From: CAILZL01 sp049840395
Lineage (GTDB): Bacteria; Pseudomonadota; Gammaproteobacteria; Steroidobacterales; Steroidobacteraceae
NCBI GenBank assembly: GCA_049840395.1
Contig: JASGLD010000001.1
Span: 744,001-808,000 of the forward strand
Length of the DNA stretch: 64,000 nt
Reading direction: 5' to 3'
This document shows, piece after piece, positions 25,448 to 34,841 of the stretch (positions within the stretch are counted from its first letter, which is position 1; each line of letters opens with the position of its first letter). The translations under genes were made by a program, and so were the position numbers. Under the pieces are notes generated by a model, which searched no databases, was not told the origin of the DNA, and saw only the letters and a list, made by a program, of their open reading frames with translations.

Positions 25448-26574
25448 TGAGCGCCAGTATCGAAACCAGGCAGAGTGAAGGCTCTACCGATCAAGTCAGT
25501 GCCGAGACTTATACCGCTGCCAAGCCGCAACGCCTGCGTACGGCCTTGTTGATTGTTGGGCCGGTGGCAGTGTTGGCAGTGGCAGCCGGTGCGTACTTGC
25601 TCAGCGGTCGTTATGAATCAACCGATGATGCGTATCTGCGTTCGGCGCAGGTGGCCATCAGCGCCAATGTGCCGGGACGCGTTATTGAATTGAACGTGCA
25701 CGACAACCAGCAGGTGCACAAGAACGATGTGCTGTTCAAGCTGGACGATGCGCCGTTCAAGATTGCTGTTGCCGAGGCACAGGCACAACTGGGTAAGGCA
25801 CGCTTGCAGGTGGAATCGTTGAAAGCCACTTATCGTCAGCGTCAGGCCGACGTTGCGGCGGCCAACGACACTCTGGCGTACCGACAGAACGAACAGGAAC
25901 GTCAGCAGCGTTTGTTGGGTAAGGGCATTGCTTCGCAGGCGCAGTTCGATGCCGCAGCGCATGCATTGGATAGTGCCAAGCAGCAATTGAGCAGTGCTCA
26001 GCAACAGATTGCTTCGGTATTGGCGAGTCTGGATGGCAATCCCAATATTCCGTTGGCGCAGCATCCGTTAGTGATGGAGGCGCAGGCGCAATTGGATCGA
26101 GCTCAATTGAATCTGTCTTATGCCGCAGTGAAAGCACCTGAAGATGGCGTGGTAACCAAGGTCGAACAATTGCAGGTAGGCAGCTACATCAATGCCTCGA
26201 CGCCGGTGTTCGCGCTGGTTTCGACTACCGATGTATGGGTGGAAGCCAATTTCAAGGAAGTGCAGCTGGCGCATATGCGTCCCGGCCAGGTCGCTAAGAT
26301 TGAAATCGATGCGCTACCGGGCAGAGATTTCACCGCCAAAGTAGTGAGCATGAGTCCGGGAACCGGCAATGAGTTTTCGGTGTTGCCGGCTGAGAATGCC
26401 ACCGGTAACTGGGTGAAGGTGGTGCAACGTATTCCGGTGCGCTTGGAGTTGCAGGACAGTGCCGGTCTGGTTGCGGCACAGTCGGGTTTGAGCGCCACGG
26501 TGAAAGTGGATACCGAATACAAGCGGAGTTTATTCGGACGCAATCAGGAAGCAGCGACCACTGCCGGAACTTGA
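25447..26574 (+). CDS. emrA: HlyD/EmrA-type membrane fusion protein
   Basis: 375 residues. One N-terminal transmembrane helix (ALLIVGPVAVLAVAAGAYLL) anchors a periplasmic adaptor. The EmrA signature YESTDDAYLRSAQVAISANVPGRVIELNVHDNQQVHKNDVLFKLD marks the first lipoyl half, then a long alpha-hairpin (about 95-200; repeated heptads with AQAQL), then the second half SYAAVKAPEDGVVTKVEQLQVGSYI and the beta-barrel ADVWVEANFKE-like region. It bridges the inner-membrane pump EmrB to an outer-membrane factor. One-base overlap with the regulator before it and a 3-bp gap to emrB after it show a tight operon. The substrate cannot be deduced; EmrAB systems export uncouplers and hydrophobic drugs. Confidence 0.92.
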   Translation: MSASIETRQSEGSTDQVSAETYTAAKPQRLRTALLIVGPVAVLAVAAGAYLLSGRYESTDDAYLRSAQVAISANVPGRVIELNVHDNQQVHKNDVLFKLDDAPFKIAVAEAQAQLGKARLQVESLKATYRQRQADVAAANDTLAYRQNEQERQQRLLGKGIASQAQFDAAAHALDSAKQQLSSAQQQIASVLASLDGNPNIPLAQHPLVMEAQAQLDRAQLNLSYAAVKAPEDGVVTKVEQLQVGSYINASTPVFALVSTTDVWVEANFKEVQLAHMRPGQVAKIEIDALPGRDFTAKVVSMSPGTGNEFSVLPAENATGNWVKVVQRIPVRLELQDSAGLVAAQSGLSATVKVDTEYKRSLFGRNQEAATTAGT

Positions 26575-26577
26575 TCG

Positions 26578-28104
26578 ATGTCCAGCGAATTGACAGCCGA
26601 TGCGAAATCCATGAGCGGTGCCAGTGCGCACCGCGGCTGGATCACTGTGTCCCTGATGTTGGCGACGACGATGCAGTCGTTGGACACGACGATTGCCAAC
26701 GTCGCGTTGCCGCACATCCAAGGCAGCATTGCAGCCACGCAGGAGCAGATGTCCTGGGTGCTGACCTCGTACATCGTGGCGGTGGCCATCATGACGCCGC
26801 TCACCGGTTGGTTGGCGGGACGCATCGGTCGTAAACAATTGTTTCTGGCTTCGATTGCCGGCTTCACCGTCGCATCGGTGTTATGTGGTCTGGCACAAAG
26901 CCTTACGCAGATTGTGTTATTCCGCTTGTTGCAGGGTCTGTGTGGCGCAGCGTTGGTACCGATGTCACAGGCCGTGCTGCTCGATATCAATCCGCCGGAA
27001 CGTCATGCCAAGGCCATGTCGGTGTGGGTGATGGGCGTGACGGTCGGTCCCATTCTGGGCCCGGCTTTGGGTGCGTGGTTGACCGATCATTACAGCTGGC
27101 GTTGGGTGTTCTACATCAATGTGCCCATCGGCATTTTGTCCTTCTTCGGTATCAGCAGTTTCTTAAGTGAAACCAAGCAACACAAAACCGGTTTCGATTT
27201 CCTTGGCTTTGCTTCGCTAGCCATCGGCATCGGCGCCTTGCAGCTGATGCTGGATCGCGGTCAATTGAAGGATTGGTTCAGCTCTACCGAGATCTGGGTG
27301 GAGGCTATTGTCACAGTGATTGCCTTCTATGTATTCGCGGTACATAGCGCGACCACGGCGCAGCCCTTCATCAATCTGAAAATTTTCAAGGATCGCAATT
27401 TCAATACCGGCAGCGCCTTCATCACGCTGGTAGGTGTGTTGCTGTTTGCCACCCTGGCTTTGATGCCGCCGCTGCTACAAAACCTGCTCAACTATCCGGT
27501 GATGACGGCTGGACTGCTCACTGCGCCGCGCGGTTTGGGCACCTTGCTGGCCATGTTCTTCGTCGGGCCATTGATCAGGCACACCGATGCTCGAACGGTG
27601 ATTGCTGTGGGGCTGGCGGTCACTGCGTTGTCGCTGTGGCAGATGTGCGGCTTCTATGTGGGCATGAATAACAGCTTGATTGCCTGGTCGGGTCTGGTGC
27701 AGGGCATCGGTATCGGCCTGGCCTATGTGCCGCTGGCTACGGTGACCTTCGCTACGTTGTCGCCTAAATTTCGCAATGAAGGCGCGGCGGTATTCAATCT
27801 GCTGCGCAATGTCGGCAGCAGTATCGGTATCGCTGCGGTGCAGGCGATTTTTGTGCGTAATACCCAAATTATGCATGCGCGTTTGGTCGAGCATGTAACG
27901 CCACTGGCTGCCTCTCAGTTGAATCTGGATTCCGCTCAAGGACTGGCCGGCCTTAATGCGCGCATCAATGCGCAGGCGACCATGATCGCCTACAACAATG
28001 ATTTCAAGTTGATGTTGTGCTTGAGCATTGCGGCGATTCCCTTGGTGTTTTTGTTCCGCAAGGTGCAGGCCGGTCAGTCGGCTGCGCCCGTGGTGGCCGA
28101 TTAA
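26578..28104 (+). CDS. emrB: EmrB/QacA-family (DHA2) MFS drug:H+ antiporter
   Basis: 508 residues with 14 predicted transmembrane helices, the DHA2 topology. Family motifs: LDTTIANVALPHIQGSI in helix 1, LTGWLAGRIGRKQLF (motif A), RLLQGLCGAALVPMSQAVLLDINPPERHAKAM (motif B with Arg-Gln-Gly-G), and GPILGPALGAWLTDHYSWRWVFYINVPIG (motif C and following loop). It uses the proton gradient to push hydrophobic compounds into the EmrA/outer-membrane-factor channel. It starts 3 bp after emrA. The following outer-membrane-factor gene appears frameshifted, so the tripartite pump might depend on another channel unless the frameshift is an assembly error. Confidence 0.93.
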   Translation: MSSELTADAKSMSGASAHRGWITVSLMLATTMQSLDTTIANVALPHIQGSIAATQEQMSWVLTSYIVAVAIMTPLTGWLAGRIGRKQLFLASIAGFTVASVLCGLAQSLTQIVLFRLLQGLCGAALVPMSQAVLLDINPPERHAKAMSVWVMGVTVGPILGPALGAWLTDHYSWRWVFYINVPIGILSFFGISSFLSETKQHKTGFDFLGFASLAIGIGALQLMLDRGQLKDWFSSTEIWVEAIVTVIAFYVFAVHSATTAQPFINLKIFKDRNFNTGSAFITLVGVLLFATLALMPPLLQNLLNYPVMTAGLLTAPRGLGTLLAMFFVGPLIRHTDARTVIAVGLAVTALSLWQMCGFYVGMNNSLIAWSGLVQGIGIGLAYVPLATVTFATLSPKFRNEGAAVFNLLRNVGSSIGIAAVQAIFVRNTQIMHARLVEHVTPLAASQLNLDSAQGLAGLNARINAQATMIAYNNDFKLMLCLSIAAIPLVFLFRKVQAGQSAAPVVAD

Positions 28105-28138
28105 GTCGCCGGTATTGAGTGAGCTATAGGTGATGTCG

Positions 28139-29636
28139 ATGAATTCTTCAGTAGCCAGTTGTGTACAGCGTGTTCTGAGACGCATGGCATTGCCCGTGCT
28201 GGGATCGGCCATGTTGACGGCTTGCGCCGTGACGCCAGATTTTCAACAACCTTCTGTGCCGATGGTGACGCAGTACACCCAATCTTCAAGCGATGCTACA
28301 AGTGCCGAAAGTGCATCAGCTCAGCAGATTGGTTTGGGTCAATCGCTTCCCGTGCAGTGGTGGACACTTTTTCAATCGCAGCAATTGAATGCGTTGATCG
28401 AACAAGCCTTGGCTGGCAATCAATCATTGCTGGCGGCGCAAGCCAGCCTGCAACAGGCACAGGCTTTAAGCGAAGCGAAAACCGGTGCGCGTTATCCGCA
28501 GGTGGATCTGCAAGGCGGCATCGGTCGGCAGCGTTATGGATCGCAATTCCTGGGTTCCATTACACCGCCGCCGCCCTTTACGTATTTTGCAGTGGGGCCG
28601 GCGGTGAGCTACACGCTGGATTACACCGGTGGTGTGAAGCGAGCTATCGAACAACAGCAAGCATTGGCGGAGTTTCAACAACATCAATTGCAAGCTGCAT
28701 ACCTGGCACTGACGGGTAATGTGGTGATTCAAGCCATGACCATCGCTGCAACGCAGGCGCAGATCGAATGCCGTACAAGAGCTGCTGGCCGATGATCGTC
28801 GCAATCTCGACATGATTCAAAGCGCCTTTGATGCCGGTTCGGTGAGTCGTGTCGACGTGCTCAGCGCGCAAAGTCAGGTAGCCAATGATGAAACCTTGTT
28901 GCCGTCACTGCGTCAGCAGTTGAGTGCAGCCCGGCATGCATTGTCAGTGTTGATGGGACAGGCGCCTGGCAATTGGCAGGCGCCGATATTTCAGCTGACT
29001 AACTTTGAGTTGCCCGCCACCTTGCCGGTAGCTTTGCCTTCAGAGCTTGCGCATCAGCGTCCGGACATTCTCGCTGCGGAAGCGCAGTTGCACGCGGCTA
29101 CCGCTGCGGTGGGTGTGGCGACAGCGAACCTGTATCCGCGCATCACTTTGAGTGCCAGTTTCAGTCAGCAGTCTTTGGAAGCGGGTGAACTATTCAATGC
29201 TTCCAATCGCGCCTGGAGTTTGATCTCCGGTCTAACCGCGCCGATCTTCGACGGTGGACGCTTGCGTGCTGAACAACGCGCCGCACGTGCGCAGGTACAG
29301 GCTGAAGCGGCGCGTTATCAACAAGTGGTACTGCAGTCCTTTGCACAGGTGGCCGACGCATTGGATGCTTTGAGTCACGATGAAGAGTTGTTGGCTGCGC
29401 AGCGACAGGCTTCGGGCATTGCCGAGCAGAACCTGTCACTGACTCGCGATAGTTATAGCGAAGGCAATGTAGGCGTACTGCAAGTATTGGACAGCGAACG
29501 CGCCTATCAACAAGCCAAGCTGGGTTATGTGCGCGCCCAGGCGCAGCGCCTGCAGGATACGGCGCGATTGTTTTTATCGTTGGGCGGTTCGGCGCCGCAG
29601 GCTTCGCTGACTGCGGTGGCGGTTGCGACGAATTAA
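28139..29636 (+). pseudogene. NodT/OprM-family outer-membrane factor, interrupted by a one-base frameshift
   Basis: The reading frame from 28139 (ATG after AGGTGAT) gives a lipoprotein signal (SAMLTACAV), QWWTLFQSQQLNALIEQAL and the first TolC-like repeat. It then breaks after GAA at 28766-28768. Removing one T at 28769 restores EAVQELLADDRRNLDMIQSAFDAGSVSRVDVLSAQSQV and the second repeat (RPDILAAEAQLHAATAAVGVATANLYPRITL, GLTAPIFDGGRLRAEQRAARAQ) to the normal C-terminus at 29636. The corrected product is about 498 residues, normal for the family. No other lesion is present on either side, so a sequencing or assembly error is as likely as a young mutation. It completes the MarR-EmrA-EmrB operon. 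Confidence 0.85.
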
Positions 29637-29643
29637 GCGGGTT

Positions 29644-29707
29644 GTAGGCTGGGATAAAATCCCAGCCTCTTGTGAGTTGCAGAGGCTGGGATTGCATCCC
29701 AGCCTAC
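29644..29707. repeat. GTAG-type REP dimer after the efflux operon
   Basis: Starts GTAGGCTGGGATAAAATCCC and ends with GGGATTGCATCCCAGCCTAC; the two halves are inverted around TTGTGAGTTGCA. Each half is itself a palindrome (CTGGGAT / ATCCCAG). It lies 7 bp past the outer-membrane-factor stop and 16 bp before the stop of the convergent gene, so it could work as a bidirectional terminator. Confidence 0.8.
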
Positions 29708-29723
29708 ATACAACGCAATAGCG

Positions 29724-30407
29724 CTACTTTTTAGAAGTCTTGATGCGTTCCAGACACACATCTTCTTGAATGATGGTGTCCTTCGGCATGCGCTTGAACT
29801 GCGCAGTAAAACTCCACGGCTTGGAGTAGTACTCCGAGTCTTCAACGGTGAACTGCGCATTGATGGTCTTGCCATCCTTGCTCAGGTCCCAGCGTTCCAC
29901 CAAGTGCATGTCCATGCTGTGCGGCAGGCCGGCGGCATCGAGCAGGGTGGTATCGTTGAACAGCACGGTGTCGATCACCAATGTGTCCTTATCCCAACTG
30001 CCGGTGCCGAAGCCGTGATACAGCGGCGCATACATGTTCTGCTGATCGTGGCTGATGTTCATGTCGACGTAGCGGAACAGACGATTCCACTGGAAGTTGA
30101 CGTACACCGTATCTTTTTCCTGCTGGATCTCGAAGGGCATGCCCATGAAATAACCGCGCGGCACGCCAGGCGGTTGGCAGCGGGTGGTGTCGTCGAAGCT
30201 CAAATCGCCGGCTTTGCGGGCGGCAACTCTTTCGTCGTACAGCTTTTTGGCGTCAGCGGTTAACGGCGGCAACTTGCCTTCACTGGTCATCAGAGCAGTG
30301 GGCGACTTGGTGGCTTGCCAGACACCGGTGAAATCCGGAGCGGCTTGTGCTGTCGAACTCAACGCCAGTGCAACGCCGGCGCATATCAACAATGGGCGAG
30401 TGGTCAT
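29724..30407 (-). CDS. Exported protein of unknown function (third gene of DUF6152 operon)
   Basis: 227 residues with a cleavable signal peptide (LLICAGVALALSSTAQA). The mature part begins PDFTGVWQATKSP and contains RCQPPGVPRGYFMGMPFEIQQEKDTVYVNFQWNRLFRYVDMN, SWDKDTLVIDTVLFNDTTLLDAAGLPHS and ERWDLSKDGKTINAQFTVEDSEYYSKPW. This beta-rich layout (GVW start, CxPxG, W-x-x-D-x-L-V-I-x-T) is shared with the protein encoded just upstream, so the two are paralogues. The start ATG overlaps the previous stop by 4 bp. I know such proteins from steroid- and aromatic-degrading bacteria, but I know of no characterised function. A lipocalin-like binding role is only a guess. Confidence 0.7.
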   Translation of the reverse strand: MTTRPLLICAGVALALSSTAQAAPDFTGVWQATKSPTALMTSEGKLPPLTADAKKLYDERVAARKAGDLSFDDTTRCQPPGVPRGYFMGMPFEIQQEKDTVYVNFQWNRLFRYVDMNISHDQQNMYAPLYHGFGTGSWDKDTLVIDTVLFNDTTLLDAAGLPHSMDMHLVERWDLSKDGKTINAQFTVEDSEYYSKPWSFTAQFKRMPKDTIIQEDVCLERIKTSKK

Positions 30408-31219
30408 TTGAATTTATAGCCTTCGTTGAAGTTGTCCGAGTTTTCTTCGCAGACCTGCTCCTGAATGTGCAGATCCGGACGCCAGTTCCAGGTTACGATT
30501 TTCTCGCCCGGCTTTTCATAGGCATCGCTATGGAAGCGCACGGTGTATTCCATGACGCGACCGTTGTTGATGCGGCGGAATTGCTCGGTAATGTAGAAGC
30601 TGGGGGGCAGGGTGACGCTGTCGACGCGCTGCTTGAAGTGATCGGTCTTCACTACCAGGGCGTCGCCTTCCCAATGTCCCAATGAAAAGCCCGAGTAGCT
30701 GGGCGCGATGTTCTTCGGCTGCCGACCATCCAGATAGATGCGCCGGAAGCGATGGTTTTCCTCATTCATCAGCGTGACCTGGCTGGCCGTCTGCATGATC
30801 AGGTTTGGGTAACCGCCGCCGGTGCCAAAGTAACCATCGGGAATGCACAGGGTAGAGGCATCCTTGTTGGCCAGTGCGGCCTGACCGGGCGCCTGCGAAC
30901 CTTGTTTGATGGTGGACAGAAATTGTTGCTTGATCACCGGCGGGGTATCGGTGATGCGCTGGCGACCGGTCCAAACACCGTTCAATACATGCGGATCACT
31001 GGGTGCGACGAAGCTGGCAGGCGCTTCTTTGCCGGTGCCACCGCCCATACCTCCACCAGCAGGGCCGCCGGCACCGCCTGGACCACCGGCGCCCATGCCT
31101 TCGGGCGCAGCGCCGTTAGGCGGCGGCCCACCCGGTTGCTGGGCCAAGCTCAGACTGAGCGGCACCAAGCCGGTTAGTAGTGTTGCGATCAATACTTGTC
31201 TGGCAGTCACGTTCGCCAT
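30404..31219 (-). CDS. Exported Gly/Pro-rich protein of unknown function (second gene of DUF6152 operon)
   Basis: 271 residues. Signal peptide (VLIATLLTGLVPLSLSLAQ), then a 45-residue low-complexity linker of Gly, Pro, Ala and Met (about residues 30-65), then a beta-rich domain. That domain has LNGVWTGRQ, CIPDGYFGTGGGYPNLIMQTASQVTLMNEENHRFRRIYLD, GHWEGDALVVKTDHF and ITEQFRRINNGRVMEYTVRFHSD. It aligns by eye with the next gene's product, which lacks the linker. I use the ATG at 31219; the GTG at 31231 would place its Shine-Dalgarno too close. Probably periplasmic or surface-exposed, with the linker acting as a spacer. No function is known to me. Confidence 0.7.
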   Translation of the reverse strand: MANVTARQVLIATLLTGLVPLSLSLAQQPGGPPPNGAAPEGMGAGGPGGAGGPAGGGMGGGTGKEAPASFVAPSDPHVLNGVWTGRQRITDTPPVIKQQFLSTIKQGSQAPGQAALANKDASTLCIPDGYFGTGGGYPNLIMQTASQVTLMNEENHRFRRIYLDGRQPKNIAPSYSGFSLGHWEGDALVVKTDHFKQRVDSVTLPPSFYITEQFRRINNGRVMEYTVRFHSDAYEKPGEKIVTWNWRPDLHIQEQVCEENSDNFNEGYKFK

Positions 31220-31260
31220 GGCTTTAGGCACTCCCCCTGAAATAGTTTTTAATGTGCCGG

Positions 31261-31650
31261 TTAAACGGCTGGCGATGAGCTGAGCACGGTACCGTCGCTC
31301 AAGGTCACGCTGCTGAACGAGCCGCCGGGTTGTCCGTCGACGCGTGGGCTGATGCTCACGGTGATCTTGTCGCCGGATTTCAGCGATTTATAGGTCCAGC
31401 CATTACGCGCCATGTGCGAGGTGGAACCGCCTTCCAGTTCCCATACGGTCTCGACACCCTGGGCATCGGTGACTACCACGTAGAGCCAGCTGTGCGGATT
31501 GGTGAAAGACCATTTTTTCACCGTGCCCTGCAGCATGACCTTCTTGGTCGAGTCGAACATGGCGGTGGAGTGGTGGGCTTGGCTGCTGTTCACGCCCAGG
31601 CCAAACAGACTTAAAACTACGGCCAGCGTGGCCCATTTGCGGATACTCAT
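31261..31650 (-). CDS. DUF6152-family exported protein
   Basis: 129 residues from an ATG with GGGGAT just upstream. Signal peptide (WATLAVVLSLFGLGVNSSQA), then the family hallmark HHSTAMFDSTKKVMLQGTVKKWSFTNPHSWLYVVV: HHS at the mature N-terminus, a GTV beta strand and NPHSW. The rest is an OB-like beta fold (ETVWELEGGSTSHMARNGWTYKSLKSGDKITVSISP). The mature N-terminal His pair could bind a metal, which is a guess. First gene of a three-gene leftward operon with two paralogous exported proteins. DUF6152 genes are frequent next to such proteins in Steroidobacter- and sphingomonad-like genomes. Confidence 0.82.
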   Translation of the reverse strand: MSIRKWATLAVVLSLFGLGVNSSQAHHSTAMFDSTKKVMLQGTVKKWSFTNPHSWLYVVVTDAQGVETVWELEGGSTSHMARNGWTYKSLKSGDKITVSISPRVDGQPGGSFSSVTLSDGTVLSSSPAV

Positions 31651-31903
31651 CACAATCCCCTCTGCGTTAACGGTCGGCCACACATTTGTGACCGGCGATG
31701 CCTGTGCATCATGGCTCAAATCCAAGTGCGGCGATTGTGTGCATGGACAGCGCATTGCACAAGACGGTTCACCAGGCGGGACTGCAAATGTTTGTCGATG
31801 GGATGATTTGTCGGATTGCTGGCATCCACAGACTGGAATGACTCGGCTACCATGCATGGCTAAAGCCACCATTGGCCTCACTTGGTCCGACTGATCGTCC
31901 CGC

Positions 31904-32641
31904 ATGACTGAACCTGTGCCACCTACATCCGATCCCGCGCGTCGCAGCCGTTCCGGCCGCAGCATGACTTTCTGGCGCTTGCAGGGCTACCGTCTCGCCG
32001 TGGCACTGACGGCATTGTTTCTGGAAGTGTTGTGGCGCACCGGGCGTATTCGCGTACTCGGTGAGGAGCGTTTGCAGGCTTTGATCGACGAGCATGGGGC
32101 GGTGGTGCCCGTGTGCTGGCACCAGCATCTGCTGTTGGGCGCCCGCTATATGGTGGCGCGGCGTACCAAGAATCTGCGCATTGGTTTTCTCATCAGTCCC
32201 TCATTGGATGGCGAGGCGCCGACAATGCTGGCGCGTTTGTATGGCGCCGAGGTGATTCGCGGTTCGGGCACCTACACCGGCCCGCAGGCCGTGCGAACTT
32301 TGTACAAGCAGGTAAAGGGCGACAAGTTATCGCCGCTGATCACGCCGGATGGACCACGCGGTCCGCGTTTTGAATTCAAGGGCGGCGCCATCACGGTGGC
32401 GCAGCTGTGTGGCGTGCCCGTGGTGCCTCTGGCTTATGCCGCCCGGCCGGCCAAGGTGTTGGGCACCTGGGACAAGTTCGTCCTGCCGTTTCCTTTTTCG
32501 CGCATCGTGATTGCCATTGGCGAGCCCTACATTCCACCGCGTAGAGCAACACCGGAAGAGGCAGCCGCCATGCAACAGGATATGGCGCAGCGTCTGCATG
32601 CAACCTATCGCCAGGCGGCAGAGGCGCTGGTCGGCCGTTAA
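31904..32641 (+). CDS. DUF374-family lysophospholipid acyltransferase-like protein
   Basis: 245 residues. An N-terminal amphipathic/hydrophobic helix (YRLAVALTALFLEVLWRTGRI) should attach it to the inner membrane. The DUF374 motifs are present: PVCWHQHLLLGARYMV (the WHQ that replaces HxxxxD of classical acyltransferases), SPSLDGEAPTMLARLYGAEVIRGS, and SPLITPDGPRGPRFEFKGGAITVAQLCGVPVVPLAY. The family is thought to transfer acyl groups in envelope lipid metabolism and is often linked to LPS genes; the exact acceptor is not known. It faces an LPS/envelope gene group to the right (sulfatase, GT2, LpxB-N, GT39), which fits that role, and is divergent from the DUF6152 operon. Confidence 0.85.
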   Translation: MTEPVPPTSDPARRSRSGRSMTFWRLQGYRLAVALTALFLEVLWRTGRIRVLGEERLQALIDEHGAVVPVCWHQHLLLGARYMVARRTKNLRIGFLISPSLDGEAPTMLARLYGAEVIRGSGTYTGPQAVRTLYKQVKGDKLSPLITPDGPRGPRFEFKGGAITVAQLCGVPVVPLAYAARPAKVLGTWDKFVLPFPFSRIVIAIGEPYIPPRRATPEEAAAMQQDMAQRLHATYRQAAEALVGR

Positions 32642-32856
32642 TCACTCAAGGCTCTTTCCGGGTGTGCGGCGTCGATGCGGTTTGTTCCATGCCAAACAGG
32701 GCATGAGTTGTTCATCGCGCTGCATTAGGGAACAACTTAAATTGTTCTGTTTGCGTCTTCGTTATACTGCCGCTGCTTCCAGTTCCGATTGGCGATTGGA
32801 ACGGTTGCTATCTCCTGTCTAACAATAATTAACGTTTTCAAACTCAGGGGCGGGTC

Positions 32857-34836
32857 TTGAATCTATTCACGCGTTCTCGCATTCAAGCAGAGGCTCCCAA
32901 CGGTGTTGTGGCAACCGGTGGTCATCTGCTGCTCACCTTGTTGAAAGTGTATGCCCTGTGGTGGCTGGTTTGCTTCGCGGGAAGATTGGGGTTGTTCGTC
33001 TGGCAGCATGCGCGGCTCAGCGATCTGGGCATCGCCATGCAGGGAATGGCCTTCGTACATGGCTGGCGCATGGACACCATCGCCTTGGGTTATCTGTTGG
33101 TGCCAGTGGTGCTGGTGCTGACGTTGATGCCGAATGCCATGCGACGTCCTGCAGCAGGGTTGGTGCGTGGCTGGGCGTTGTTGTTGCTGTTGCTGTTCAC
33201 TTTCGTGGAGATCGCCAGCTTTCCTTTCTTTGCCGAATACGATGTGCGGCCGAACATTCTGTTCGTCGAATACCTGAAGTATCCACAGGAAGTGGTTTCG
33301 ATGCTGTGGAAGGATCAGAAGCTGAGTCTTGGCATCGCGCTGATCACTATGACGGCATTGGTATATGTGTTCGTCAAAGCGCGTGCCCTGGTGGGCGTGC
33401 AGGCGGTGCTCAACTCTCCTTGGTGGCAGCGTGCACTCTGGTGTCTGCCGTTATTGGCGCTGTTGTTCTGCGGCATTCGTTCTACCGCAGGACGTCGTCC
33501 TGCCAATATCTCCGACGCGCTGTATTCCACCAATCGTGTCGCCAACGAGATTGCCAAGAATGCTTTCTTCAGTGTGGCCTATGACATTTTTCGTTCCAGC
33601 AGCGAAAGCGCGCGCGGTGCGCCCAAGTATGGCGAGATGAATATGGATGAAGCCTATGCGCGCGCCTATCGCGTATTGGGGCGCACGCCTGAAGATGCTT
33701 CCCGGCCGTTTCTTCATACCATCGTGCCTTCACATCCTGCCGCCAAGCCGCGCAATCTGGTGGTGATCATTGAAGAGAGTATGGGGGCGCAGTTCGTCGG
33801 CTTCAGTGGTGCGCAACACAGTCTCACGCCTAACATCGATGCCTTGGCGCAGCAAAGCATTGCCTTTACCGATTTGTATTCGAATGGCACGCGCAGCATT
33901 CGCGGCTTGTCGGCAATGACCTCCGGCTTTCTGCCTGTCATTGGTGAAGGTGTGGTCAAGCGACCCAAGAGCCAGCAGGGCTTCTTTACGCTGGCATCGT
34001 TACTCAAGCCCCTGGGGTATCACGCCAGTTTCATCTATGGTGGCGCAGCGCGCTTCGATGAGATGAAGACCTGGTATCTAGGTAATGGCTTCGACGAAGT
34101 GATCGAGCAGAAAGATTACGACCATCCCAGTTTCGTCAGCACCTGGGGTGTCAGCGACGAAGATCTTTTCATCAAGGCGAATGAAAGATTCACGCAATTG
34201 CAGGCAAGCGGTAAACCATTTGTCAGTGTGGTGTTCAGTTCTTCCAATCACACGCCTTTCGAATTGCCGGAAGGCAAGATCGAATGGGAGCCCGATGTGC
34301 CGAAGCAGTCGGTGAACAACGCCATCAAGTATGCCGATTACGCAGTGGGACGTTTTTTCGATCTGGCGCGTCAATCTTCCTACTACGCCAACACCGTGTT
34401 CGTTTTGGTGGCCGATCACAACGTGCGTGTTTATGGTGATGATGTGATACCGGTGCCCGGCTTTCACATTCCCGGTTTGATTCATGTGCCGGGTGTGGCG
34501 CCGCTGCGCCATACCGAGTTGGCTTCGCAACCTGATTTGCTGTCCACTGCGGTGGGTATGATCGGTGTTGAATTGAAGGCGCCGATATTGGGCAACTCCA
34601 TCTTTACGGAGCATCGTCCATTTACATTAATGAAGTTTAATGATGATTACGGTTTTCGACGCGGCGATGCTGTGGCGGTGCTGCGACCGGACAAACCGGC
34701 GGCTACATATCAATTGGTCGATGGGCATCTGATCATGAGGCCCGATGATATTGAGCTGGAGCGCGATGGTCTGGCATTGCTGCACGTAACCGAAGATCTT
34801 TACGAAAAACGCCTGTTCAATACGGGTGGAAAGTGA
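32857..34836 (+). CDS. LTA-synthase-like membrane sulfatase/phosphoglycerol or phosphoethanolamine transferase
   Basis: 659 residues. The TTG at 32857 has AGGGG seven nt upstream and begins MNLFTRSRIQ; no ATG offers a better start. Five transmembrane helices span about 20-210 (LLLTLLKVYALWWLVC, LGYLLVPVVLVLTL, ALLLLLLFTFVEIA). A periplasmic alkaline-phosphatase/sulfatase domain follows: NLVVIIEESMGAQFVG, the nucleophile loop SNGTRSIRGLSAMTSG (Thr), SVVFSSSNHTPF and VFVLVADHNVR. It probably transfers a phospho-substituent to LPS, a glycan or osmoregulated glucan. The donor cannot be read from sequence. The 215-bp leader has a near-palindrome GAACAACTTAAATTGTTC at 32730-32747 just before a TATACT-like -10 at 32764. 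Confidence 0.85.
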   Translation: MNLFTRSRIQAEAPNGVVATGGHLLLTLLKVYALWWLVCFAGRLGLFVWQHARLSDLGIAMQGMAFVHGWRMDTIALGYLLVPVVLVLTLMPNAMRRPAAGLVRGWALLLLLLFTFVEIASFPFFAEYDVRPNILFVEYLKYPQEVVSMLWKDQKLSLGIALITMTALVYVFVKARALVGVQAVLNSPWWQRALWCLPLLALLFCGIRSTAGRRPANISDALYSTNRVANEIAKNAFFSVAYDIFRSSSESARGAPKYGEMNMDEAYARAYRVLGRTPEDASRPFLHTIVPSHPAAKPRNLVVIIEESMGAQFVGFSGAQHSLTPNIDALAQQSIAFTDLYSNGTRSIRGLSAMTSGFLPVIGEGVVKRPKSQQGFFTLASLLKPLGYHASFIYGGAARFDEMKTWYLGNGFDEVIEQKDYDHPSFVSTWGVSDEDLFIKANERFTQLQASGKPFVSVVFSSSNHTPFELPEGKIEWEPDVPKQSVNNAIKYADYAVGRFFDLARQSSYYANTVFVLVADHNVRVYGDDVIPVPGFHIPGLIHVPGVAPLRHTELASQPDLLSTAVGMIGVELKAPILGNSIFTEHRPFTLMKFNDDYGFRRGDAVAVLRPDKPAATYQLVDGHLIMRPDDIELERDGLALLHVTEDLYEKRLFNTGGK

Positions 34837-34841
34837 CGAAA

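Noticed and set aside
32845..32856. A GTAG-type repeat in front of the sulfatase gene
   Set aside because: The phrase AGGGGCGGGTCTTGA resembles the 9916 element, but it has no complementary arm; the AGGGG is simply the Shine-Dalgarno.
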